Shown: positions 1-8,997, counted from the stretch's first letter. The stretch is DNA of 64,000 bases from CAZTAR01 sp043813895 (GCA_043813895.1 JBDRKQ010000077.1:1-64000); one strand, 5' to 3'. Program-made: numbers and translations. Notes: a model not told the origin generated them from the sequence alone.

Positions 1-771
1 GAGAAGCTGGACGCGTGGCTCCGCGACGGGACGAGGCGGTTCCTCGACCGGATGCTGGGTCTGTGTGATTGGCTCGGCGTGCTGCAACAGGCGAAGCTCG
101 GCAGGATCCGGGACGAACAGCTCGGCGAGCTGCTGGACATGCTCTTCTCGGACATGCCCAACGCCGCCGAAGAGCTGCGCACGAAACCGATGCCTGCGCC
201 GACGTTCCGGCAGTCGAAGCTGTTTCGCCAGGCGATCTTCGCGCACTGCGAATACATTACGCTCCACCAGTCACAGGCGTCGTTCTTCTCGGGTCTCAAG
301 TACCGATTCGACCAGCTTCGCCGGGCAGGCCGACTCGGCAACGGCTACGGCCCAATCCCGCGGCTCGTACAGGGCCTCGACGGCGGCACGTTTGACATGC
401 TCGACGCCGTGCAGCCGCATCGCAAGCTGGACGCCGATGCCTGCGATGAACTCCTCACGCGCTACGTGCGCATCCGCCTGCTCAGCCGAACCGCATTCGG
501 CAAGGGCTACTACGGCCTCTCGATCTTGGAAGGACTGGCATCGCTGGTTGTGGCGGTCGCTGCCGTGTGCTGGCTCACGCGCTACGTCGCAGTCGCTGAA
601 GGGCGCGACGCGTACTCGTTCGACGAAGTCGTCCGCGCGCTCGGCATTGTCGACCGCACTGCCGGCCGAGCGGCCGAGCTTGGCACGCGGCCGGCGCGGT
701 TGCGGCTGAGCTACTTACTCTCCGAGGATGGATTGATCCGACTGGTGCACTCGCACGCGATCTTGTCATAG
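1..771 (+). CDS. C-terminal part of an unidentified protein (5' end outside window)
   Basis: The reading frame is open from base 1, where codons begin at the first base, to the TAG at 769-771. Only the last 256 residues are present. The fragment is largely helical and has one strongly hydrophobic stretch near the middle of the C-terminal half (LVVAVAAVCWL). The layout vaguely recalls the C-terminal region of cysteine-cluster/FliB-like lysine N-methylase proteins, but the cysteine-rich part that would decide this lies outside the window. The first internal ATG is at 52, but nothing suggests translation starts there, since coding character continues upstream. Function is unassigned. Confidence 0.6.
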   Translation, partial: EKLDAWLRDGTRRFLDRMLGLCDWLGVLQQAKLGRIRDEQLGELLDMLFSDMPNAAEELRTKPMPAPTFRQSKLFRQAIFAHCEYITLHQSQASFFSGLKYRFDQLRRAGRLGNGYGPIPRLVQGLDGGTFDMLDAVQPHRKLDADACDELLTRYVRIRLLSRTAFGKGYYGLSILEGLASLVVAVAAVCWLTRYVAVAEGRDAYSFDEVVRALGIVDRTAGRAAELGTRPARLRLSYLLSEDGLIRLVHSHAILS

Positions 772-792
772 AGCAGTTGCAGTTTGAATGTT

Positions 793-816
793 GCGGCCGA
801 CGCCCCTGTGTCGGCC
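793..816. repeat. Palindromic repeat family 1 (GGCCGAC type)
   Basis: GCGGCCGAC, a short loop, then GTCGGCC forms an inverted repeat. Nearly the same sequence recurs at 4054, 7156, 8998, 28125, 29807 and 33716, including three copies inside coding sequence. Confidence 0.7.
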
Positions 817-890
817 AAGCCAAGATCAGAGCCGCGACCATAGGGAAGCGGTTACCACTCCACCTTGACAGCCCTGCAGTCTCAAGCACT

Positions 891-920
891 GACCGCTTGC
901 TTACGCGCGCGGCTCTGATC
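891..920 (+). repeat. Dispersed repeat family 2 copy
   Basis: The core GCGCGCGGCTCTGATC is shared with the copy at 9067-9091 and with the inverted copy at 17082-17106. It is followed directly by a diverged copy of family 3 (GAGCCCC...), which suggests that the two families are parts of one composite element. Confidence 0.65.
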
Positions 921-979
921 CGAGCCCCAAGCGCCAGCGCGGGGTCCTCAGCAAGCAGGCGGTTGGACTTCGTACCCAC

Positions 980-1002
980 TCGCTTGCGCTCGGGGCTCGG
1001 AT
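980..1002 (-). repeat. Dispersed repeat family 3 copy (23 bases)
   Basis: The reverse complement of these 23 bases is identical to 33967-33989, which lies inside the second polyketide synthase gene. A diverged copy is at about 918-940. Confidence 0.75.
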
Positions 1003-1005
1003 CGA

Positions 1006-1027
1006 CGTCCGACGCAGGGGTCGGACG
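1006..1027. repeat. Palindromic repeat, GTCCGAC variant
   Basis: CGTCCGAC and GTCGGACG are separated by GCAGGG-like sequence, forming a perfect stem. It is the same design as family 1, with TCCGAC in place of GGCCGAC. The copy at 20991-21016 is similar. Confidence 0.6.
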
Positions 1028-1136
1028 CTGCTGTGTTTCTCGAGGTGGCATAGTAACTACGCCGGGCCGGGTCGCCTCGTGAAGAAGGAGGATCAAATGG
1101 GTACAGGCCGGCTTGACGGCCGATGACACACATTGG

Positions 1137-2792
1137 CTACGGACTCGACAGCAGCAGGGCGACGAAGGGTGGAATGTCGGCGGTTGTGACGCCGCCTGCG
1201 CCGTCGGTATTGGCCGCGCAGAGGTGTGCCGGGTCGGTGTCGGTTCCCAGGATGACGTCGACGAAGGACTGGACGTCCAGCCCGTTGACGACGGCGTCGC
1301 CGTTCACGTCGCCGGGCGTGACACTCATTGCAGTTACTTCCACTGTGTCCTGGTCCTGGCAGGTGTCGCACCAGACGGTCAGCGTGTACGTGCCGGGCGC
1401 GTTCACGGTCGGGTTGAACGTGTTGCCGCCGGAGACGATGCCGGGGCCTGCCCAGGAGGGCGAGTAGTTGGCCGGACACAGGCCGCCGCTGCCGCCGCTC
1501 GCACTTCCCTCCAAGTCGATCTCCATGCCGGGGCAGAGGTCCTTGTCCGGTCCGGCGTTGGCGATCGGGTCTTCACAAGAGGGGCAACCCGCCCCGAGGA
1601 CAAGCTGGATGTCGTCGAACGATGCGCCGTTGGCGCTGGACGAGCCGGAGCTGAAACGGAATCGCACGTCCGGCTCACCGACGTAGGCGGCAAGGTCGAG
1701 GCACTCATCAAGACAACCGCCCGGGAAGCTCATCGGGGCGGACCAGACGGTGGTGAACGCGGACCCGCCGTTTGTGCTGATGTCGATCCTGGGGCCGAGC
1801 GTGCCACTGTTCTTCGTGTAGCTGAAGTCAAGACGGGCGGCGGCGACGCCGGACAGGTCGAGACATTTCGTGATCGCGGCGGAGTAGGGAAAGCCGGTGG
1901 CGAAGGACATGGCGTAGTCACCTGAACCGCCGCAGGCAGTGCCGGATGTGGTATAGGGGCCGTTGCCCTCGCAAGTGTCGAATAGCTCCGGCCAAATGGA
2001 GCAGACGCTGCCGGATTGGAAGAACGTTCCGAAGTCGGCGGCGAACTCCGTGTCGCAACCGCCGCCGCAGTTTCCGCAACCGAAGCTGTCCACTTCCGAC
2101 ACGCAAAACTCGTCCCAAGCGCTATCGCAGCAGTACGGGTCCAGCGCGCAGACGCAGGATTCGATCACGGGATCGTCGCAGCCGGGCCCGCCGACTTCGC
2201 AGCAATCGTGATCGCCGCCGCTGCCTGTGCAGTCGCAGGTTTCCAGAAAGACCTGGACGTTGTCGAGGAAGATGGCGTTGGAGTTGGCGCCGTGGTCGAA
2301 CTTGAAATAGACGGATTGGGCGCTGCTGACGGGAAGCGTGAGTGAGGCATGGGTGCAGACGCCCCCGGTCGCGGTGAGATAGCCGGCGGACGTGCTAATG
2401 GAGGCGAAGCAGTTGAGCGTGGTGTCGTTGCTGATGAGGTACTTCACGTCCGTCAGGGTGTCGAGGAACTGACCGTAGTCGAATTCCAGGCGGACGTTCG
2501 TGCATCCCTGCGAATCGACGAACACCCAGACGATGGGGTCCTCGCTGCTCGCGCTCATTCGCAAAGAGTTGCCCGTCGGGCAGGGATTACTGGTGGTCAC
2601 GGTCGCTCCATTGACGCACCATTCGACGCGGAAGGCGCCGTTGTCGAAGTCGCGCGGTCCGCTGAAGCTGTCGAAGCCCTCGGTGTACAAGTCGCAGTAT
2701 TGTCCATGTGCGACGCCTGGGGCGGCAATCAGGATGGCAACAACAGCCAGGAGCGATGTCGACGTGGAAAAACGAGTTCTGATCTGTTGCAT
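1137..2792 (-). CDS. Secreted protein with dockerin-like C-terminus
   Basis: This is a 551-residue exported protein. It has an N-terminal signal peptide (hydrophobic LLAVVAILIAA, likely cleavage after AHG) and a cysteine-rich body. The body holds two regions that look like jelly-roll or MAM/CUB-style beta domains, around residues 40-190 and 250-400, each ending in a statement-like V-F-L-D/D-D-I-Q-L-V strand. A cysteine-rich linker (residues about 190-245) and a PKD-like segment (about 415-490) follow. The C-terminus carries GDVNGD and a second related repeat, the dockerin type I calcium-binding pattern common in planctomycete secreted proteins. The start is supported by a GGGAG-type site just upstream. 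No enzyme motif is visible, so an extracellular or surface structural or binding role is an inference. Confidence 0.8.
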   Translation of the reverse strand: MQQIRTRFSTSTSLLAVVAILIAAPGVAHGQYCDLYTEGFDSFSGPRDFDNGAFRVEWCVNGATVTTSNPCPTGNSLRMSASSEDPIVWVFVDSQGCTNVRLEFDYGQFLDTLTDVKYLISNDTTLNCFASISTSAGYLTATGGVCTHASLTLPVSSAQSVYFKFDHGANSNAIFLDNVQVFLETCDCTGSGGDHDCCEVGGPGCDDPVIESCVCALDPYCCDSAWDEFCVSEVDSFGCGNCGGGCDTEFAADFGTFFQSGSVCSIWPELFDTCEGNGPYTTSGTACGGSGDYAMSFATGFPYSAAITKCLDLSGVAAARLDFSYTKNSGTLGPRIDISTNGGSAFTTVWSAPMSFPGGCLDECLDLAAYVGEPDVRFRFSSGSSSANGASFDDIQLVLGAGCPSCEDPIANAGPDKDLCPGMEIDLEGSASGGSGGLCPANYSPSWAGPGIVSGGNTFNPTVNAPGTYTLTVWCDTCQDQDTVEVTAMSVTPGDVNGDAVVNGLDVQSFVDVILGTDTDPAHLCAANTDGAGGVTTADIPPFVALLLSSP

Positions 2793-3238
2793 TCTTCCGC
2801 TCCCTTGCGTGGCGCCTGAGTTGCCGTGTCGGCCCCATCGCTGGGAATGAGGCTTTTAGGCACCGAACGACACGGCCTTGCGGCGCAGCTGACGGGCCGA
2901 TGAACGAGCGGCGGCCGGTTGCGCCAATGTCATTATAACCCAAGCGGGCAGCCGTTTCACGGAATCCGACGGACACCGCCGTCCCGAGGTGTACGTAATG
3001 AAAGCAGGTGGAGTTTGCTGTCAGCGTCAAACGGTGGATAGCAGTGAGCCATCTCCTCTGGAGGTGGGGGAGGCTACATTGCGACGAAGCAATCCGCGAC
3101 CGGCAAAACCGATTCCGGCAAATGCCGGCAAATCCCACTTTTTCCAGTGAAATCCGGCGGGCATGGCGACAGGGCACGGGTCGAGCCGCGCAGCCGACGC
3201 GGCGCAGCGGGTCATCGTTGACAGGGGGGACTGTGTTC
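2793..3238. other. Intergenic region upstream of the dockerin-like gene
   Basis: This 446-base stretch separates the kinase stop codon from the start of the dockerin-like gene; both genes are on the minus strand. Nothing gene-like was seen on either strand. It holds a good minus-strand promoter candidate at 2932-2960, and no clear terminator stem with a T tract. Confidence 0.5.
2932..2960 (-). promoter_or_regulatory. Candidate promoter for the dockerin-like gene
   Basis: On the minus strand, GTGAAA (4 of 6 to consensus) and a perfect TATAAT are separated by 17 bases. The -10 box lies about 140 bases upstream of the start codon. Confidence 0.5.
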
Positions 3239-4018
3239 TCACGACGACCGCGGCAGCAGGATCGTGAAGCAGGACCCCTGCGGCGGTTCGGAGTGCAGGT
3301 GGATTCGGCCGCCGTGTTCACGGATGATCTGCCGGGTCGTGGCAAGGCCCAACCCGCTGCCGCCCTTCTTGGTCGAGTAGTACGCCTGAAAGATTCGCTC
3401 GCGCTGCGATTCGGGGATGCCAGGCCCGCAGTCGATGACGTCGATCCGTGCGACCGTCCCGCTGTGCTGCGTAAGGTGAACGTACACTTCGCCGCCCTCG
3501 GGCATCGCCTGCTGGGCGTTGATCAGCAGGTTCAGAAGCGCCTGCTTCAGCACGTTCTGATCGACTTTGACCGTGAGCGGCTCCTTCGAGGCCGCCAGCC
3601 GCAGGACGATGTCGTGCGCCTCCGCCTGCGGACGGTAGAAATCCACGAGATCGCCGACGAGCTGGTTCAGGTCTACAGGCGACCGACGCAGCTCGCGCTT
3701 GCCCACGCACTGCATGAACTCCTGCAGGATGCGTTCGAGGTGGTTCGCCTCATCCAGCAGATTCGCGATCCGCCCGCGGCTGCGCCGTGCTATCTCCGTC
3801 GGATCGCAGAGTCGATCTTCGTCCGCCGACTCGACCTGTCGCCAGTCCTCGTCGAGCAGTTGCAGATTGACCTTCATTGTCGAAAGGGGGTTGCGGATTT
3901 CGTGCGCCAGTCCGCCCGTTAGCGCGGACAGCTCCACGATCTGTTCCGCGAGCGACGGCAATGGCTCCGCCGCCGAGGCCGGCAACTCCGGCGGTTGTGG
4001 TGGTTTGGATTCGCTCAT
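3239..4018 (-). CDS. Sensorless histidine kinase (NtrB-like core)
   Basis: This is a 259-residue soluble kinase core. It has a HisKA domain with phospho-acceptor His39 in GGLAHEIRNPLS, followed by a HATPase_c domain with the N box (NLLINAQQAM), G1 box (DCGPGIP) and G2 box (GSGLGLATT). There are no membrane segments and no PAS, GAF or HAMP input domain, only a short proline-rich N-terminus. It should autophosphorylate and pass phosphate to a response regulator, but none is adjacent. The nearest is the receiver-only protein at 7380-7799, on the same strand beyond pnp and rpsO. How the kinase is stimulated cannot be read from the sequence; an unlinked sensor partner is possible. Confidence 0.85.
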   Translation of the reverse strand: MSESKPPQPPELPASAAEPLPSLAEQIVELSALTGGLAHEIRNPLSTMKVNLQLLDEDWRQVESADEDRLCDPTEIARRSRGRIANLLDEANHLERILQEFMQCVGKRELRRSPVDLNQLVGDLVDFYRPQAEAHDIVLRLAASKEPLTVKVDQNVLKQALLNLLINAQQAMPEGGEVYVHLTQHSGTVARIDVIDCGPGIPESQRERIFQAYYSTKKGGSGLGLATTRQIIREHGGRIHLHSEPPQGSCFTILLPRSS

Positions 4019-4053
4019 CGAACGTATCTGTGTCTATGTGGCCGTGCACAAAT

Positions 4054-4080
4054 GTAGCGTCGGCCCCCTGCGGCCGACGT
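4054..4080. repeat. Palindromic repeat family 1 copy
   Basis: GTAGCGTCGGCC, CCCTGC, then GGCCGACG. It lies between the kinase start and the pnp stop. Confidence 0.65.
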
Positions 4081-4149
4081 GGACCGTCACACGCCGACGC
4101 CGGCCACGGGGGGAACGACGCTACCTGCGGATTCACGTGTGCCGGAGCA

Positions 4150-6282
4150 CTACGATTCCGCCTTGACGGTCTTCTCGCTGGTGCTTCCGCGTTCCTCGAT
4201 CAACACTTGCTTGCGCGACAGCTTCACCCGGCCGGTATCGTCGATCAAGATCACCTTCACGCGCATCATGTCGCCGATTCGGCATACGTCGCTTACCTGC
4301 TTCACGTATTCGTCGGACAGCTCGCTGATGTGGCAGAGCCCGTCCTGGCCCGGCGTGACTTCGATGAATGCACCGAAGTCCTTGACGGACGTCACCCGGC
4401 CGTTGTAGATCTTGCCCACTTTGACGCCTTCGGAGATTTGCTCGATGGCCTCGTAGGCCGCTTGTGCGGCCGCCGCATCGACGCTGGACACGTACACCGT
4501 GCCATCGTCCTGGATCTCGATCTTTGCGCCCGTAGTCGCTTCCAACGCCTTGATGCCCTTGCCGCCGGGGCCGATGATCTTGCCGATCTTCTCTGGATTC
4601 ACCTTGAGCGAGAGCAGCCGCGGCGCGTACTGGCTGATCTCGGGACGAGGCCCTTTCAGGCACGACAGCATCTCTTTGAGGATACGCATCCGAGCGGTCT
4701 TGGCACGTTCGAGCGTCTGGACAATCTGCTCCTGCGTGATCGTGCGAACCTTGAGATCGAGCTGGATTGCAGTGATCCCAACCTGCGTACCGGACACCTT
4801 GAAGTCCATGTCACCGAAGTGGTCCTCTTCCCCGAGGATGTCGGTCAGGAGCATGTGTCGCTTGTCGTCGTGGACCATGCCGATGCTGATTCCCGCGACC
4901 GGGTGCCGGATCGGTACGCCGGCATCCATGAGAGCCAAGGTGCCGCCGCAGACCGAAGCCATCGAACTGGACCCGTTCGATCCCATGATGTCGCTGACGA
5001 TGCGCGTGGTGTACGGGAAATCCTCCACTGCGGGCATCACGGCCTGCAAGGACCGCTCGGCGAGGTTGCCATGTCCGATCTCCCGACGGGTGACCGCGCC
5101 GAGTCGCTTGACTTCGCCTGTGCAGAAGGGCGGGAAGTTGTAGTGCAGCATGAACTTCTTGCTGTAGTCCTCGATCAGGTCGTCCACCATCTGCTCGTCC
5201 CGTGACGTGCCCAGCGTCGTGACGACCAACGCCTGGGTCTCGCCGCGCGAGAACAGTGCCGAACCGTGCGTCCTCGGCAGGGTGCCCACCTCACAAATAA
5301 TCTGTCGGATGTCTTCCGGACTTCGACCATCGGAACGCCGCCCGTCGTTGAGGACGCCCTCATGGAAGGCGCGCTCTTCCATCTTGTGGATTTCCTCGAA
5401 CACGTCGTTCTTCGTGTAAGGCAGATTCTCCGCATCATCCGGAATCAAGTCCGCATAGATCTTCTCATAGACGGCTTCAACGGCGTCGTGCCGCTCAACC
5501 TTCGTCTCCTGCCGTCGTGCCCCCCGCAAGTCATACTTCTCGCACAGGTCCTTGACCTTGCCCGGCAGAGATTCGTCCCGCTCCGGCGGCGTCCACGCCT
5601 TCTCGACGTTCACCATCTCGCCAAGTTCGCTTATGATCGCCACGATCTTCCTGCAATCTTCGAACCCCAACGCGATCGCGTCGGCCACGACGGATTCCGA
5701 CACCTCCAACGATGCCGCCTCCAGCATGTTTACGCCTTTGGCATGGCCAGAGACAATCACATCGAGATCGCTTGCCGCGCGCTGCGAGATCGTCGGATTC
5801 ACGACGAGTTCGCCTTCCACTCGGCCAACCCGCACAGCCGCGGTCGGACCCTGGAACGGCAGCGGGCTCACGATGAGTGCCGCCGAAGCGCCGCACATCG
5901 CCAGCACATCCGCGTCGTTCTCCTGGTCCGACGACAGCACCATGCACTGGATTTGAACCTCGTCTTTGTAGCCATCCGGGAACAGCGGCCTGATCGGGCG
6001 GTCGGTCAACCGCATCGTCAGGATTTCCTTGTTTGAGGGCCGGGCCTCGCGCTTGAAGAAGCCTCCCGGGAACTTGCCGGCCGCATACATCTTCTCGCGA
6101 TAGTCCACCGTCAGCGGGAAGAAGTCGATGCCCTCTCTCGGCTTATCCGTCACCACCGTGCAGAGAACGACTGTCTCGCCATACGTCACCAACGCGGCGC
6201 CAGCCGCTTGCCTCGCCAGTTTGCCGGTCTCGATCTTCAACATCCGGCCGCCGATTTCCGTCTCAACGCTATACGTCTTCAT
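4150..6282 (-). CDS. pnp: Polyribonucleotide nucleotidyltransferase (PNPase)
   Basis: This 710-residue protein has the usual PNPase length and order: two RNase PH domains (residues about 10-230 and 310-550), a KH domain with IGKIIGPGGKGIK (about 570-610), and a C-terminal S1 domain (GRVTSVKDFGAFIEV, about 635-700). The catalytic-core glycine/serine stretch SNGSSSMASVCGG is intact. The enzyme degrades RNA 3' to 5' by phosphorolysis and is a core part of bacterial degradosomes. It follows rpsO on the same strand, a widely conserved pair, with a 392-base spacer. In many bacteria the pnp leader is cut by RNase III for autoregulation; whether that happens here is not visible. Confidence 0.97.
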   Translation of the reverse strand: MKTYSVETEIGGRMLKIETGKLARQAAGAALVTYGETVVLCTVVTDKPREGIDFFPLTVDYREKMYAAGKFPGGFFKREARPSNKEILTMRLTDRPIRPLFPDGYKDEVQIQCMVLSSDQENDADVLAMCGASAALIVSPLPFQGPTAAVRVGRVEGELVVNPTISQRAASDLDVIVSGHAKGVNMLEAASLEVSESVVADAIALGFEDCRKIVAIISELGEMVNVEKAWTPPERDESLPGKVKDLCEKYDLRGARRQETKVERHDAVEAVYEKIYADLIPDDAENLPYTKNDVFEEIHKMEERAFHEGVLNDGRRSDGRSPEDIRQIICEVGTLPRTHGSALFSRGETQALVVTTLGTSRDEQMVDDLIEDYSKKFMLHYNFPPFCTGEVKRLGAVTRREIGHGNLAERSLQAVMPAVEDFPYTTRIVSDIMGSNGSSSMASVCGGTLALMDAGVPIRHPVAGISIGMVHDDKRHMLLTDILGEEDHFGDMDFKVSGTQVGITAIQLDLKVRTITQEQIVQTLERAKTARMRILKEMLSCLKGPRPEISQYAPRLLSLKVNPEKIGKIIGPGGKGIKALEATTGAKIEIQDDGTVYVSSVDAAAAQAAYEAIEQISEGVKVGKIYNGRVTSVKDFGAFIEVTPGQDGLCHISELSDEYVKQVSDVCRIGDMMRVKVILIDDTGRVKLSRKQVLIEERGSTSEKTVKAES

Positions 6283-6674
6283 GTCCTACGCCTACCTTTG
6301 TCTCGCTCGTGATTCCCTACACCGTCCGTTCCAACAACCCTACAAACACCACCTACCGTTAATACCAGCACTCGGCTGTTTCAACACAACTTCGATCTCC
6401 CCCGTGCATGTCCTTACGACACCCGACCCGGCAAGGGCGTCGCGCGTCTCCCCAGTTTCCTCATTACCCAGTTCGCGCACGCACAACAAGGCCCGCGCCC
6501 CGCGAGCAATACCTCCGGCCAACAGATCCCTGGAACGTAAATCGTGTGAGTAAGCAAGCGCGAGCGGATACGGTTGCACCCTGCTCGTTGCCCCATGTCG
6601 GGCACGCGGGCGCAACCACACATGCAGATAGATGAGGGCCGGTCCGCACATCGGACCCCGGCCCGAAAGCACGA
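6283..6674. other. rpsO-pnp intergenic leader
   Basis: This 392-base region on the minus-strand transcript lies between the rpsO stop and the pnp start. It contains a strong hairpin right after rpsO (listed separately). Short open frames occur but show no ribosome site or recognisable protein. It probably holds the pnp 5' leader and may hold a pnp promoter, but I found no convincing -35/-10 pair. Confidence 0.5.
6636..6664 (-). terminator. GC-rich hairpin downstream of rpsO
   Basis: GGGCC-GGTCCG, loop CACAT, CGGACC-CC-GGCCC makes an 11-bp stem with a 2-base bulge, starting about 11 bases after the rpsO stop. The bases that follow on the minus strand are only moderately T-rich. It may therefore be an attenuator or RNA-processing/stability hairpin rather than a full Rho-independent terminator. 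Confidence 0.55.
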
Positions 6675-6944
6675 CTACTTTCGCAGACCCAGGCTTTCAA
6701 TGGTCTTCTGATATCTCTCGCGGTTGATTCTGTGGAGGTACTTCAACAGGCTTGACCGGGTCCCGACCATCTTGAGCAATCCGCGGCGAGACGCGTGGTC
6801 CTTCTTGTGCGTCTTCAGGTGCTCAGTCAATTGCTGGATCCTGGAGGTGAGCAGAGCAATCTGAATCTCCGGCGAGCCCGTGTCCGTCTCGTGGAGGCGA
6901 TACGTCCCTACCACATTGGTTTTGTCCTCTGCCGTCAACGCCAT
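6675..6944 (-). CDS. rpsO: 30S ribosomal protein S15
   Basis: This 89-residue protein has the standard S15 length and motifs: TGSPEIQIALLTSRI, the H-x-KDHASRRGLLKMVG core and YLHRI near the end. S15 binds the central domain of 16S rRNA early in 30S assembly. AGGAG upstream of the ATG acts as the ribosome site. The gene lies directly upstream of pnp, as in many bacteria. Confidence 0.98.
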   Translation of the reverse strand: MALTAEDKTNVVGTYRLHETDTGSPEIQIALLTSRIQQLTEHLKTHKKDHASRRGLLKMVGTRSSLLKYLHRINRERYQKTIESLGLRK

Positions 6945-7379
6945 TGTCAGTCTTGCTCCTGATGTCCGATCGGGGGTTCTTACTCTGCCGGCTCCTCGTT
7001 CTTTGCAGGCTCTTGGGCCACGCCCTCACACTAGCGCCGGATCAATCTCGCCAGGATAGCCGCCTTGGGACCGCCTTGCAAGCGCGAGTATTGGAGCAGT
7101 CTGGAGCAGGGTCCCTCACAGTTTCGGCGGGGCGTTCCGGAGCCGGGAAATGTGTCGTCGGCCCCCTGCGGCTGACGTATGTTGTCGCGAGGCGTTCGGC
7201 AACCGTCCTCGGCCGCGTGAGGCCGACGCTGCAGAACAAGCCAAGCCGCACTAAGCCCTTTTCGTACAAGGAATTAGGGGGTATTCAATCGACTTCACGG
7301 AGAGACCAAACCCACCCCTATTGAGGAGGCGGGTTGAGATCGACACGACTCAGTACGACTCACTGGGCAGCGCGTGGAA
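6945..7379. other. Intergenic region with palindromic repeats
   Basis: This 435-base region is upstream of rpsO and downstream of the response regulator, both on the minus strand. It contains a family 1 palindrome at 7156-7177 and a related GGCCGCG/CGGCC-type palindrome at about 7203-7228. No tRNA cloverleaf and no credible gene were seen. The rpsO promoter must lie here or further upstream but was not identified. Confidence 0.5.
7156..7177. repeat. Palindromic repeat family 1 copy (diverged)
   Basis: CGTCGGCC, CCCTGC, GGCTGACG. It has one mismatch in the stem compared with the 4054 copy. Confidence 0.55.
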
Positions 7380-7799
7380 TCAACCCTCCGGCTTCCGCTC
7401 GGGATCGACAAACTCCCCACCCAGCAGATTGCACGCCGTCTCCAGGACCTGGTCCATGCTAAAGGGCTTGTGGACGTAGTCGTTGACGCCGAGATAACGC
7501 GCGTACTCCGCGTGCCGTTTGCCCTCATTCGCCGTGATCATGATCACATAGGGCTTCTTCTCGGGATCATGCTCCGGCTTGAGCGTCTCCACGACCAGGA
7601 AGCCGCTGCGCTTCGGCATCATCATGTCGAGCACGATCAGATCGGGACTGAGCCGTCTAGCCAATTCAACGGCCATGTTCCCATCCCTGGCGGTCGTCAC
7701 TTCGGCTCCGGAGGCTTCAAAAGCCATTTTGACGGTTGTCAAAACGTCCTGATCGTCGTCGACAACGAGCACGGACCGACCATCGAGCTTGGCTGGCAT
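7380..7799 (-). CDS. Receiver-only response regulator
   Basis: This 139-residue single-domain receiver (CheY/Spo0F type) has the acidic pocket VDDDQD near the N-terminus, phospho-acceptor Asp58 in VLDMMMP, the conserved Thr in ITANE and Lys in VHKPFS. There is no output domain; a short charged tail follows. The start at 7799 was chosen because GGAG sits 8 bases upstream; an in-frame ATG at 7829 lacks a comparable site. It probably relays phosphate or acts by protein contact. A partnership with the sensorless kinase at 3239-4018 is possible but unproven. Confidence 0.88.
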   Translation of the reverse strand: MPAKLDGRSVLVVDDDQDVLTTVKMAFEASGAEVTTARDGNMAVELARRLSPDLIVLDMMMPKRSGFLVVETLKPEHDPEKKPYVIMITANEGKRHAEYARYLGVNDYVHKPFSMDQVLETACNLLGGEFVDPERKPEG

Positions 7800-7943
7800 A
7801 CTTTGATCTCCGATTCCATGGTCGCGCAAACCCGCCGGACACCGATGCTTGCCGCGCGACGGACCTAAGGAGTATAGGAATCAGAAGGCGAACGGGCAAG
7901 CCGCCTCTGGCGTCGGAAGGTGGTCCGCGCTATATATAGGCGG

Positions 7944-8978
7944 ATGCGATCAATGTTCAGCCCCGTCGAGGACTCCGACAGACGATGTCGGCCTCACAGT
8001 TCGCCCGGCGCACTGGCCTGCGTGGCCGTCCTCGGCCTCCTGTGTGCGGGTTGCCCCGCGCTGGAATCACTGCCGACTCAGGCGCGGGTCATGGAGATGA
8101 CGGAGAAGCAAACCGAGCTGCCGTACCTCCTCTATGTGCCCAGCACGTACTCGGCGGACGTTGCCTGGCCGCTGGTCGTGGCCTGTCACGGCACTTGGCC
8201 TTGGGATATCGCCGATCGCCAGATGCGCGAATGGGCCCGATTCGCCGAGAGCAAGGGCATCATCGTCGTCGCGCCGAAGCTCTTCGGCACAAAGGGGGAT
8301 TTTCCACCACCGGCGGAGAAGCAAATCGATCGCCAGCGCCGCGATGAAAAGGCTATCCTCGCGATCGTCTCCTCCGTCAAACGGCAGTACAACATTGCCG
8401 AGGAACAGGTGTTCATGACCGGCTGGTCGGCCGGCGCGTACGCCATCCTCCACACCGGCCTGCGAAACCCGGACGTGTTCAGGGCGTTGGCGATCCGGCA
8501 GGGCTCGTTCGAGCCGAGTTTCATGGACGTTCCCAGTGGCCGCATCGATCCGTGGCAGAAGATCCTCGTCATTTACGGTATGGCGGATTTCCTGCGAGAT
8601 CAGTCCAAGGCGATGCTCGCCTGGCTGCGGGACAATGGGCTCCATCCGGACGAGAAGGAAGTGACCGGCAGCCACCGCCGACTCGATCCGAACGTGCCAT
8701 GGCAGTATTTCCGCGAAGTCGTCAAGAAGTATCCCTGGCTCCGCCTCCGGTGCCATGCGGTTGATTCCGCCGCGCCGCTGACTGTCCAGTTCTACGTCGA
8801 TGCCATCCCGGGGGCCAAGCGGCAGAAGTGGTTCTTCGGCGACGGGAGCGAATCGTACGAGGCATCGCCTCTGCACACGTACGCGAAGTCGGGCCGATAT
8901 GAAGTGACCGTGAACATCGCCCTCGAGGGCGGCAAGAAATACTCTCGCAGACGCATCATTCGGGTCAGACCGTTCTGA
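7944..8978 (+). CDS. Lipoprotein esterase (PHB depolymerase/LpqC-like) with PKD domain
   Basis: The protein has a signal peptide ending in a lipobox (LGLLCAGC), so it is probably lipid-anchored outside the cytoplasmic membrane. An alpha/beta-hydrolase domain of the polyhydroxybutyrate-depolymerase/feruloyl-esterase-like group follows, with the nucleophile Ser in GWSAGAY and an oxyanion region ACHGTW. The last 80 residues form a PKD-type beta domain (WFFGDGSESYEASPLHTY). Its substrate, likely an ester-linked polymer or cell-wall ester, is not determined. The start is uncertain: ATG 7944 is used, and GTG 7920 and ATG 7953 are in frame. A TATATA at 7931-7936 is so close to 7944 that a leaderless or later start cannot be excluded. 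Confidence 0.75.
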   Translation: MRSMFSPVEDSDRRCRPHSSPGALACVAVLGLLCAGCPALESLPTQARVMEMTEKQTELPYLLYVPSTYSADVAWPLVVACHGTWPWDIADRQMREWARFAESKGIIVVAPKLFGTKGDFPPPAEKQIDRQRRDEKAILAIVSSVKRQYNIAEEQVFMTGWSAGAYAILHTGLRNPDVFRALAIRQGSFEPSFMDVPSGRIDPWQKILVIYGMADFLRDQSKAMLAWLRDNGLHPDEKEVTGSHRRLDPNVPWQYFREVVKKYPWLRLRCHAVDSAAPLTVQFYVDAIPGAKRQKWFFGDGSESYEASPLHTYAKSGRYEVTVNIALEGGKKYSRRRIIRVRPF

Positions 8979-8997
8979 TGTAAGGGCATCGCCCCAG

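Larger units (their letters stand above)
772..1136. other. Intergenic region made mostly of dispersed repeats
   Basis: This 365-base stretch lies between two genes that end facing each other. I see no convincing gene. A 101-codon open frame runs through it, but it translates the repeats themselves. It contains four repeat copies, listed separately: a palindromic GGCCGAC element, a 30-base element with GCGCGCGGCTCTGATC, a 23-base element also found inside the second synthase gene, and a TCCGAC-type palindrome. The density of palindromes would give RNA hairpins that could help terminate both convergent transcripts. Confidence 0.6.

Noticed and set aside
777..1082. A 101-codon open frame between the first two genes
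   Set aside because: It translates dispersed repeat sequence and has no ribosome site.
3877..5205. A 442-codon open frame on the plus strand
   Set aside because: It is antisense to pnp and the kinase and has no recognisable domain.
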